From assembly GCA_033807695.1 (NCBI GenBank), contig CM066305.1, positions 2,976,001 through 3,040,000 of the forward strand: a stretch of 64,000 bases of DNA, read 5' to 3'. Below the pieces are notes generated by a model that was not told the DNA's origin, ran no database searches, and was given only the letters and a program-made list of their open reading frames with translations. Positions 34,977-45,270 of this stretch are shown one piece after another. Every line of letters begins with the position of its first letter. The stretch's first letter is position 1. A program made the position numbers and the translations under genes. The stretch is from Daedaleopsis sinensis. Lineage: Eukaryota > Basidiomycota > Agaricomycetes > Polyporales > Polyporaceae.

Positions 34977-37709
34977 ATGGGCCTCAAAGCACTCCCGCCG
35001 GGGGTCCCCTTTCTCTTCCGCTTGCTCCTCATCGTCTCCACGCCTCCCTTCGCGGTGTATCTCGCATACCGCATCGCGTCTTCTCACGACGTCGACCTGC
35101 CTCTGTGGGCCTGGGTCGCAGCAGCTCTCTCCGCCGGGCCTCTGCTGTACACCGGCCGGGTGTGGCTCAAGTACTACTCCTTCCGCCGCGGCGCCGCTCG
35201 CCGGGGTGCCATACTGCCCCCGGACCTCTCTGGCCGTTGGATTGGGAACTGGGACATCCTGACAGGCATTCTCGACGCCTTTGTGAACGGCTATCCCTGT
35301 AGGTCGTCTCCTGCCAGAGTCTTCACGCCATCCTTATGGGCTTGCAGCGGATATGTTTGACTATGGCTTTGGGGAACACGGGCCGATCTTCCAGTACAGC
35401 CTCTTCTGGGACGCATCCTATTGCACCAAGGATCCCAACATCGTCAAGGTGAGTCCTGGTTGTCATGCTGTTGCCCTGATCTTCGGGCTGAGGGCATTCC
35501 AGACGGTGCTTGCGACAGATTTCGCCAACTACGAGAAGGGTGCGCATTTTGGTCATCAGGAACTCACCCGTCTAACGAGCAGTTGCGCAGGCGAGTTGTT
35601 CCACGACTTTACCGACTCGTTGTTCGGAACTGGTGTGTTCAACTCGGATGGTGAGTAAATGGCCCTTGAGGTGAGTGATTGCCCTACTAAAGTGATCATA
35701 GGTGATCTATGGAAGTAAGTCAATCATGGCGCTCAACTCGGCGCAGGACCTGACGCGAGGCTTGGCAGATTCCATCGCTCCATGTCGCGCCCCTTCTTCA
35801 GTCGGGAACGCATCAGCCATTTCGAGCTGTTTGAACGTCATGCGGGTATGTATCCTAGCTCCCCTCGACCGTGACCATACATAATTATACACTCGTCGCA
35901 GACGTCACGCTCAACCTCGTCAAGGAGCGCTGCCGCTCGAACACTCCGTTCGACTTCCAGGTAATGCACCTCGTTAGAAACGTACAAAGCCACGCTCATA
36001 CTCCGCACCAGGACCTGATTGCGCGCTTCACGCTCGACTCCGCGACCGAGTTCCTCTTCGGGAGCTGCGTGCACAGCCTGCACACGCCCCTGCCGTACCC
36101 GCACGGCATGTCCCCGTACGGCCAGGACGCGTCCCCGAAGACCGTCAAGGAGCAGTTCCCGCACGCGTTCGCGACCGCGCAGCGCATCGTCTCCGAGCGG
36201 CCGCGCGTCGGCTGGCTCTGGCGGCTCACGGAGGTGCTCGAGGGGAAGACGGACGAGTCGATGGCCATTGTTGACGCGTTCATCGAGCCGATCCTGCAGG
36301 ATGCGATACGCAAAAAGGAGGAGCGGGCGAAGGCCGGGCTGGAGCTTGATGACAAGGACAGCCAGGACGACGAGACTCTGCTTGATCACCTCGTTAAACA
36401 GACCACAGGTACGTACGGGCGCACGTTCTCACCCTTCACCAGTGTTCGTTCTCAGGCCTCGCCCCTGTGTCGTACAGATCCCAGGATCCTTCATGACGAG
36501 ACGCTCAACATCCTGCTCGCTGGGAGAGATACGGTCAGTTGTGCCATGTTCACTTGATACGATGCAGACTGCTGATTATCTCACGCTTGAACGAGCAGAC
36601 TGCCGCCGCCCTTACGTTCGGTGTTTACCTACTGTGCCAGCACCCTACGATTCTGAAGCGTCTGCGTGACGAGATCGCTGAACATGTTGGATCCTTCCGC
36701 CGGCCTACGTACGACGATATCAGGAACATGAAGTATCTCCGCGCGTTCTTGAACGGTAAGTGGCCTATGCGGTCTCCCTCCCCCCAGTCTTTGACAGTGT
36801 CTCACTTGGTATCTCGTCCTTTAGAAACGCTCCGTCTCTACCCACCGGTGTGAGTGCCTTGCATGTGCGCCCATGTGGGTTGTGTTGATCTCGTGGCATC
36901 TTCTAGTCCATTTGACATCAGGCAAGTGTCATACATAGCCTCCATCGAGACGTCTCCTGATGGCCATCCCAGGTTTTCTATCAAGGAAGGGATCCTGCCC
37001 AATCCAGACCCGAACGGCAAGCCTATCTATATCCCTCCCAGGACTGGGTAAGCATGTGTTTCGGCCCGTGTGGAATTAGCTAACCCAGCCGTGATTCTCG
37101 TAGCATCTCGTATTCCATCTTCAACATGCATCGGGACCCTGCTTACTGGGGCCCCACGGGTACGTGATCTTCAAGATGGCGGCCTCAACTAGCCAACTGA
37201 TCGCTTCGTCTACGTACCTGCAGCCCACGAATTCGATCCTGACCGGTTCCTGGACGAACGCGTCGGCAAGTACCTGGTCCCGAACCCCTTCATCTTCCTC
37301 CCATTCAACGGCGGCCCGCGCATCTGTCTCGGCCAGCAGGTGCGTCACTCTCCCCCCCGCACTTCCTCGCTGTGCTATGTAGCCCCGTGTGACTCATGCC
37401 TGGGATGTTCACTGGCAGTTCGCGTACAACGAGATGTCGTTCTTCATGATCCGCCTCCTGCAGAACTTCTCGGCGATGGAGCTCGACCTGACCGCGCAGC
37501 CGCCCGACGCCCGCCCGCCCGCGGACTGGAAGCAGGCGTTTGGACGCAAGGGGGTGGAGCAGGTCTGCCCGAAGTCGCACTTCACTCTATACGTCCAGGT
37601 ACGTACCAGTGCTCCGCCGCGTCCTCTGCGAAGACGATGCTGATGGACGTTGCACTGGCAGGGCGGGTTGTGGGTCAAGATGCGCGAGGTCGACCATGAT
37701 GCTTCCTGA
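34977..37709 (+). CDS. cytochrome P450, CYP63-like, copy 1
   Basis: Membrane-anchored heme-thiolate monooxygenase of the CYP52 clan (CYP63/CYP5037-like by overall pattern). Members of that clan in fungi oxidise alkanes, fatty acids and aromatics. N-terminus [20 protein letters not shown] with two hydrophobic segments. Key motifs: I-helix AGRDT-TAAAL (split by an intron), K-helix ETLRLYPPV with ExxR, and heme loop [18 protein letters not shown]-terminus [18 protein letters not shown] 37707-37709. At least 13 short introns at positions shared with copies 2 and 3. More divergent than those two are from each other: the central region has [14 protein letters not shown] where they have [13 protein letters not shown] sequence. 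The palindrome ends 178 bp upstream. Confidence 0.88.
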
Positions 37710-38228
37710 TGATCTTGCTATGAGACGTGCTTGTTCCCCACAGAAGATCGAAACGCTACTCAAGCTCAAACTATCTATCTGAGAGCTAAATGTACTTGAT
37801 TATGCCTAAGCGCTCCTCAGGAGGTTGTTAGTATCCCATTCACTTGTCAGTCGTTTGTAAGACCAGTGGTCGTATGCATGTACTGGAACCCAGCTTCCTC
37901 TCATGAATGCCTAGAGTATTTAGAGGTATCCCGTGTCGTCCGCAGCTACCAACTACTTAGCCACGGCTCGCAGGCTCGCGATGAATCTTGATGAGCGAGT
38001 TTGGCGGGCTTAAAATGGCATGAAATCACGGAGCGCCCACGGAGGAGCGCCCATCGGACACGGAGATCTCTCGCAAGATCCAGTAATACTGATCGATGTA
38101 ACCTCGCAAGTCGAGTCAAGATACGAGAGCAGTGCAGATACGCTTGCACACGACCACCACCACTGTCTTCTACTTGTCTGCCCCAGTGTACCAACTCTCG
38201 CAGCCGCAAACAACGGGCTCACTGCAAG
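37710..38228. other. intergenic P450-1 / GlnRS
   Basis: 519 bp between co-oriented genes. Holds the P450 3' UTR and the GlnRS promoter. A CACCACCACCACTGTC tract lies about 75 bp before the GlnRS start. Nothing else identified. Confidence 0.4.
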
Positions 38229-41075
38229 ATGGCACCGAAAGACGCCTCCGACACTGCGGAGCTCATCGAGCTCTTCAAGAAGATCGGGCTCACCCAAGCC
38301 AAGGCCGCCGAGGCGGCGAAGAGCGCAAAGAGCGCGGGCACGCTGAAGAGCATCATCGAGACGCATGATCTCACGAGCAAGAGCCTGGACGACAAGCAGG
38401 CGGTGCTGCTCGCCGCGCTCGCGGTGCAGGGGAGCCGGCTGGGCGACGGAGAGCAGAACTACGCCGTGGGCGCGATCCTGGACGGGAGGCTGAAGTCGAC
38501 GGACCAGGTCGGAGGTGCGTGTGCGCGTGGGGGTCGGGCGTGTGGTCCTGCGAGCTGACGGCCCCGTGTGTCTTGTTTCTGTGGGGTGGTGCAGAGGCCG
38601 TCAAGTACCTCGATGGCCATCCTCTTCCTGTGGATGCGTCTGAGTTCGACAAGAGCTGTGGTGTTGGTGAGCACTGCGTGCATCGAGCGTTGCACGTCGG
38701 GGCTCAGACTGTGTTGTTTCCGTGTAGGGTTCAGCATCACGCCCGAAGAGCTCCTCGTTAGGGTGAAGGACTATGTCGCATCGAGTGCGTATACTGGGTG
38801 GAACAACCTCGGTGCTGCTATCGGCGGGCTCAAGGGCACAGATCTCCGATGGGCTAACGCGCTCGAGCTGAAGAGTGCCGTGGAGAAGGCGTTCGTAGAG
38901 AAGTTCGGCGCGAAGGAGGCGGCGAAGCCGAAGGGAAAGGTGCGTTCCCTCGAAGTGCTACTTCATCAAAGAGTTATCAACGTAGACCACAGGAACCGAA
39001 GAAGGAAGCAAAACCCGCGCCAACAGCCTCTGAGCCCGCTGCGTCGACGTCGTCCCCGCGCTCGGTATTTTCTGAGGGCTTCCTGGGTCACCTACACAAG
39101 GTCGGCGAGAACCCGCAGATACACTCCCACCTGCGCGAGAAGCATCTTGCTGCGACGAAGGGCATCGTCCACACCCGTTTCCCTCCCGAGCCGAACGGTT
39201 TCCTGCACATCGGCCACTCTAAGGCGATCTTCGTCAATTTCGGCTACGCAGCACATCACGGTGGGCATTGCTATCTGCGGTATGACGACACGAACCCTGA
39301 AGCCGAGGAGGGTCGTTACTTTGAGAGCATCCTGGAGACCGTGCGCTGGCTGGGCTTCGAACCTTGGAAGATCACGTATTCGAGTGACTACTTCGACCAG
39401 CTGCATGAGCTTGCATTGGACCTCATCCGACGGGACAAGGCGTATGTTTGCCACTGTACTGGTAAGCAAGACCTCGCATGGCATCTTGACGTCGCGGTGA
39501 TCTGAACCATGGTCCACAGCTGAGGAGATCTTTGCGAATAGAGGGGGCGAGGAACGTGGCCCGCGAAAGGCTTGTGCGCACAGGACAAGACCGGTCGAGG
39601 AGTCCCTCGCGGAGTTCGACAAGATGAAGAACGGCTCGTACCAGCCCGGACAGGCCATTCTGAGGATGAAGCAGGACCTCGAGTCTGGCAACACCATGAT
39701 GTGGGACTTGGTGGCATACCGAGTGCTCAACTCGCCGCATCATAGGACACATGACAAGTGGAGGATCTACCCAACATACGATTTCACACATTGTTTGTGC
39801 GATAGTTTCGAAAACATCACGTTCGTGCCCGTCTACTGATCTGCCAGTATGCATCTGACTTACCTCACTGCTACAAATAGGCATTCACTATGCACGACCG
39901 AATTTATTGCATCCAGGGAATCGTATGAGTGGCTTTGCGATGCATTGGAGGTGTACAAGCCTCGTCAGTCCGAGTACGGGCGACTCAACCTCACCGGCAC
40001 AATCATGTCAAAACGGAAGATTCTCCAGCTCGTAAAAGAAAAATACGTTCGTGATTGGGATGATCCCCGCCTGTACACCCTGATCGCCCTCCGGCGTCGA
40101 GGTGTACCCCCTGGTGCTATTCTCTCGTTTGTCAGCGGCCTCGGTGTCTCGACGGCTGCATCAAATATCCAGGCCGTGCGTTTTGAACAGGCAATCAGGC
40201 AATATCTCGAGGGTTCCGTGTCCCGTCTCCTTATGGTGCTGCGTCCCGTGAAGGTTATCATCGAAAACCTTCCCGAAGACTTCCTCCTGTGGCTAGAGAA
40301 GCCCCTTCACCCGAAGGTCCCTGAGCTGGGATCCTCTAAGGTGCCTCTGACAAGGACGATCTACATCGATGCAGACGACTTCCGTCTTGAGGATTCGAAG
40401 GACTACTTCCGCCTCGCTCCCGGGAAGACCGTCGGCCTCTTCCAAGCGCCATGGCCGATCACCCACGTCTCGCACAAGACGGACCCGACGACCGGGCAGG
40501 TCGTCGAGATCGTCGTCCGCGCAGAGAACGAGGGCGCGCCCAAGAAGCCCAAGGCGTTCGTCCAGTGGGTCGCCGAGCACCGTCCGTCCGGGAGCCCGGT
40601 CGTCGTCGACGAGACGCGCGTCTTCCACCAGCTGTTCAAGAGCGAGAACCCGTCCGCGGCCGTGCCGGACTTCACGGCGGACGTCAACCCGGACAGCCTC
40701 GAGGTCATCCGGGGCGCGATGGTCGAGGTCGGCTTCTGGGCGCTCGCGAAGAGGGCGTACGCGGACGCGAAGGCGGAGAGCACGCGGCGCACGGAGGACG
40801 CGCTGAAGGCGAGCGCGGACGCGGCGGGCGCGGTCGTCGCGGGCGGGCCGACGCACGAGCACGACGACACGCCGAAAGCGACGAGCGCGCAGCTGGTGGG
40901 CAAGGAGTGTATCCGGTTCCAGGGCCTGCGCGTTGCGTACTTCACGGTCGACAAGGAGGCGACGCTGGCGAGTCTGGATGAGGAGGCGGGCGTTGAGGCC
41001 GGCCGGCGCGAGGGTGACTACCTTGTCCTGAACAGGATCGTGAGCCTGAAGGAGGATTCGGGCAAGGCTGCGTGA
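38229..41075 (+). CDS. GLN4: cytosolic glutaminyl-tRNA synthetase
   Basis: Class I aminoacyl-tRNA synthetase charging tRNA-Gln. The N-terminal appended domain (about 190 residues, [20 protein letters not shown] ... [16 protein letters not shown]) is of the eukaryotic GlnRS non-specific RNA-binding type, joined by a [16 protein letters not shown] linker to the catalytic core. HIGH motif in [19 protein letters not shown]; glutamine/ATP pocket [26 protein letters not shown] is the KMSKS equivalent. Typical GlnRS motifs [13 protein letters not shown] and HSLCTTEF are joined by an intron at about 39825-39880. The C-terminal anticodon-binding beta barrels follow ([20 protein letters not shown]). 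A roughly 30-residue Ala/Arg/Thr-rich insertion ([19 protein letters not shown]) lies near the C-terminus. Stop at 41073-41075. About six introns, mostly 5'. Confidence 0.95.
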
Positions 41076-41448
41076 GGGAGGCTCATGATATTGATTTCCC
41101 GGTGTCTCATTAGATGCTTTCATGGCTGCTTGTAAGCGAAAACAAATGTACAATGCTGGCAGTAACGTAGCAGACGACAATGATTCGTAGTTCTGTGCTT
41201 GGTTCAATGGAGATTGGTGTCAATGAGATCCAATCACTTACATTCCGGGGCTGCCATTGCAGCCTCCTGGCAGGCTGAGGTGCTGCAGCCTTGCAGGTCG
41301 CGAGATCACGTGAGAGGTGTAGCAGCGCGTTCGCGTCGGTGTGGGTGGAGGCACAACGGCCTGCTTCCTCCCAACACGACCTCCGACGCTATGTGCTAGA
41401 AACGCATCTGAACGTACGACAATCAACGCTCGACCATAATATACGACT

Positions 41449-44400
41449 ATGATTACTTTCACTCCTCTCTCCGGTGCAGCCCGTTCGCCGTGTACAGTCC
41501 CGTTGGCATACCTCCTACAGGTCGACGATGTACGCATACTTCTTGACTGTGGATCTCCGGACTGGTGTCCAGAACCCCCTGCAGGAGACGTAGAAGAGCA
41601 GCAGCCGCCATCATGGGAGAAATATTGTGATGCTTTGAAGGAGTACGTAGCCACAATTCATATAATGAAAACATTGTCGTGAACAATCCACGCCGTATGC
41701 AGATGTGCCCCAACGGTTGACCTCGTCCTGCTCTCTCATGGTGACCTATCGCACTCCGGACTATATCCTTATGCGCACACACACTGGGGGCTTACTGCGC
41801 CGACGTACACTACGCTGCCCGTGCAAGCTATGGCTCGCGTCGCGGTTACGGAGGATGTCGACGGCATCCGTGAAGAACAAGACGTAGGCGACAACGCACC
41901 GAGACTTGCAGAAGACCCTGCTTCCCCTGCTGCAGATGACTCTGGGTCACCCAGTCCTGGAGCTGAAGCTGGCTCCCCATCCCCTACACCTTCCCCCTCA
42001 GCGAAGAAGCGGAAGTACGTCGCGACCACCCAGGAGGTCATCGAAGCCTTCGAGTCGGTGAACGTCCTACGGTATTCTCAGCCATGTCATCTCCAAGGTA
42101 TGGCTATTCTGGGACGTGCTATGACTCCTTGTTCATTGGGCTAACAAGCCGCGCCTCCGTCTAGGCAAGTGTCAGGGCCTGACTATCATCCCGTTCAATG
42201 CTGGTCACTCTCTCGGAGGCACCATATGGAAGATCCGTTCTCCCTCTGCTGGTACGATCCTATACGCAGTCGACATGAACCACATGAAGGAGCGACACTT
42301 GGATGGGACTGTGCTCATGCGTCAGGCTGCTGCTGGCGGAGGTGTCTTTGAGAGCTTGGCTAGGCCAGATCTACTCATAACCGATGCTGAGCGTGCCAAC
42401 GTCACTACTGCGCGAAGGAAAGACAGGGATGCCGCTCTTCTAGGTATGTCCTGTCTCCCTACAAATTGCCACCTGGTTAATGTTTGCGCCACAGACTGTG
42501 TAACGGCGACGCTCTCGTCCCGGAACTCGCTACTCATGCCCTGTGACTCTAGCAGCAGAGTGCTCGAACTACTGGTGCTCTTGGATCAGCACTGGAACTA
42601 CTCGCGGCTAAAATACCCTATTTGTCTGCTGTCTCGCACCGGTCAGGAGATGCTCACCTTCATACGCAGTATGATGGAGTGGTTTGGCGGAACTATCAGC
42701 AAGGAAGATGTTGGCGAGCATGGCTCCGACGGCAGGAGAGACCGACGGAGACGGGACGATGACCACGACGAAGAGGCTCTCGGAGCGTTTGCCTTGCGTT
42801 TCCGGTGAGCGTATGGTTTTCTTCGGCCGGTGACATATCAAGGGTGCTGACCGCCTCTCTCAGGCACGTCGAGTTCTTCATGAATCCGCAGTCCTTGATG
42901 CAGACGTACTCGTCGAAGGACCCGAAGCTCATCCTCGCGGTCCCCGCCACCCTGTCCCATGGCCCCTCCCGTGCGCTCTTCTCGCAGTTCGCCGAGATTC
43001 CCGACAATGTCGTCCTGCTCACCGGGAGGAGCGAGCCGGGCACGCTCGGCCGACAGCTCTTCGATAAGTGGAACAACGCGCAGCGGGAGGAGGCCAAGTG
43101 GGACAGGGGCAGGATCGGCAGCAACATCATGATGGACGGCGTGCTCCGTCTCGAGGTGCGCTCCTCATTTTCAGCATCCGCGCACGGACCACCACTGACA
43201 GAACTCTCCAGATGCACTCGAAGGTGCCTTTGCAGGGTGCGGAGCTAGAGGAATTCCTGGCGAAGGAACGGGCCGCACGCGAGAAGGAGGCAGCGCAGCA
43301 GGCGGCACTCGCGCGCACGCAGCGGATGCTCGAGGCGGACGAGGCGGACAGCGAGTCGGACAGTGACAGCGACGCCGACTCGGACGACTCGGATGACTCC
43401 GAGGAGAACGAGGTCGAGCGCACGCTGGGCGATGACTTCATGGACACTGCGGAGGAGGGCAAAGCCCCGCGTCCGAACGGGCGGGCGAAGCGGAAGCGGG
43501 ACCAGAAGGGCGGCGCGGACGGTGCAGACTGGGGGAACGAGGTGGACGAGGGCGTGACGCGAATATCGTTCGACATCTACTTGAAGGGCAACGTCGCGAA
43601 GGCGACCTCGTTCTTCAAGAGCGCCGACGGCCAGACGCAGCGGTTCAGGATGTTCCCGTACGTGGAGAAGAAGCGGAGAGTGGACGAGTATGGGGAGACG
43701 GTCGATGTCGGCATGTGGCTGAGGAAGGGGAAGGCGCTGGAGGAGGATGCGGAGAGCGAGGAGAGCAAAGAGGCGAGAAGGAGACAAGAGGAGGAGGAAG
43801 CGAAGGTCAGTACGCTTGCGACCCGACCAATGTCTGGCGCTAATTGATCATTTTCGGTAGAAAACACCTCGAGAACCCCCTTACAAGTTTATCACATCGT
43901 ATGCGGAGGTTCAGCTTGCATGTCGACTATTCTTTGTAGACCTAGAAGGTCTAAACGATGGGCGTGCGGTCAAGACCATCGTTCCTTCTGTAAACCCTCG
44001 CAAAATGGTACCGTTCTCTGGCCGGATCCCTGAGTGTCATCCGAACTGACATATCCGTAGATCCTGATACATGCACCAGAAGCGGCGACAGATGCGCTAA
44101 TTGAGGGCTGTGCGAACATTCGGGCCATGACGAAGGAGATCTACGCCCCGGGCCAAGGAGAGACGGTGCAGATCGGCCAGCACACGAACAGCTTTTCGAT
44201 ATCTCTCAGTGACGAGCTCCTTGCGTCCATCAAGATGTCGAGGGTATGTACCGTGTTTCGCGTCCCTCCGCACACGCACTCACGTACATACGACACAGTT
44301 CGAAGATAACGAAGTCGGTTTCGTGTCCGGGCGTGTCTCCAGCCTCGCGTCCTCGACCATCCCAGTGCTGGAGCCGGCGCTCTCTGCCCACCTGCAGGTA

Positions 44401-44724
44401 TCGTCCGCGCAGCCCTTGCGCGGGCGCACACTAGGAGCCAGACCAACCCAGGCGCTGCCGCAGTCCACGATGATCGGCGAGCTCAAGTTGACCGCGCTCA
44501 AGTCGCGCTTAGCCTCTGTCGGGGTGCAAGCCGAGTTGGTTGGAGAAGGTGTGCTCATATGCGGCGCCGCTGCCAAGAGAGGGGTCAGCGTCGACGCGCT
44601 GGGAGACTCGGTCGCGGTGAGGAAGACGGCGCGGGGACGGGTTGAGCTGGAGGGCTCGATCTCGGACGTCTATTATGTTGTCCGTAAGGAGATTTATGGC
44701 CTCCTTGCGCTCGTTGCGGCGTAA
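41449..44724 (+). CDS. CFT2: cleavage and polyadenylation factor subunit Cft2 (CPSF100)
   Basis: Metallo-beta-lactamase/beta-CASP protein of the mRNA 3'-end processing complex, partner of Ysh1/CPSF73. Start MITFTPLSGAARSPCTVPLA. The lactamase domain has LLDCGSPDW and VDLVLLSHGDLSHSGLYPYA, where the HxHxDH zinc motif is degenerate (H-G-D-L-S-H), as expected for the non-catalytic CPSF100 subunit. IIPFNAGHSLGGTIWKIRSP and ILYAVDMNHMKERHL follow. Beta-CASP region: LLMPCDSSSRVLELLVLLDQ, FFMNPQSLMQTY. An acidic Ser/Asp insert (EADSESDSDSDADSDDSDDS) precedes WGNEVDEGVTRISFDIYLKG. The C-terminus GELKLTALKSRLASVGVQAE ends VRKEIYGLLALVAA. About nine introns. Downstream of and co-oriented with GLN4, 373 bp apart. 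Confidence 0.92.
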
Positions 44725-45270
44725 AATGTATCGCTATTTGTTGTTGTACTCAGGCTGTTCACTTCTGTGAGACGTCAAACGTTGCTAGTCTTTCACCCGT
44801 TCGCTCAGGTTCGCTCAGGTTCGTTTTATTGTCACCGGTTAGTAAATCGCTGTACAAAGTACTTCATGAGTCTCGAACAATTTGAACTAGTACTTGAGCT
44901 CATAGGTTCAGTAGAATCAGTACTACTCATGCATCATGCATCATGCATCATGCACTAGTTTCATGATGGTGGCTGGGGCACGCGCCTAGAGGCTAGCCTC
45001 TTCAAGCTTCATGCACTTCATGCATCATGCATCATGTGCCATTCAATCGTGAGTCGTGAGTACCGTACCGTAAGTTGAAGTTGAAGTATGTAAGAATCAC
45101 TAGCATTTGATCAGCTCCTCCAGGCTCCTCCTCTTCCCAGTGCGCCATCAGAGACCATCTCCCTCAGTCCCACGCAGCGAGGACTTCAAAGCTTCACGGT
45201 AGGACGAACACCACCATTGACTCAACGCCCACGATTCCAGGATCCTCGCTGGTAATAGCTACCCACACAA
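44725..45270. other. intergenic with short tandem repeats
   Basis: 546 bp between CFT2 and P450 copy 2. Contains GTTCGCTCAG tandem copies near 44802-44825 and two clusters of the 7-mer ATGCATC (about 44929-44955 and 45008-45036). The rest is P450 promoter sequence without a recognised element. Confidence 0.5.
44929..45036. repeat. interrupted (ATGCATC)n repeat clusters
   Basis: About four tandem copies of ATGCATC at 44929-44955, then a 50 bp gap, then further ATGCA(C)TTC/ATGCATC copies at 45008-45036. The unit contains the self-complementary ATGCAT. Confidence 0.75.
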
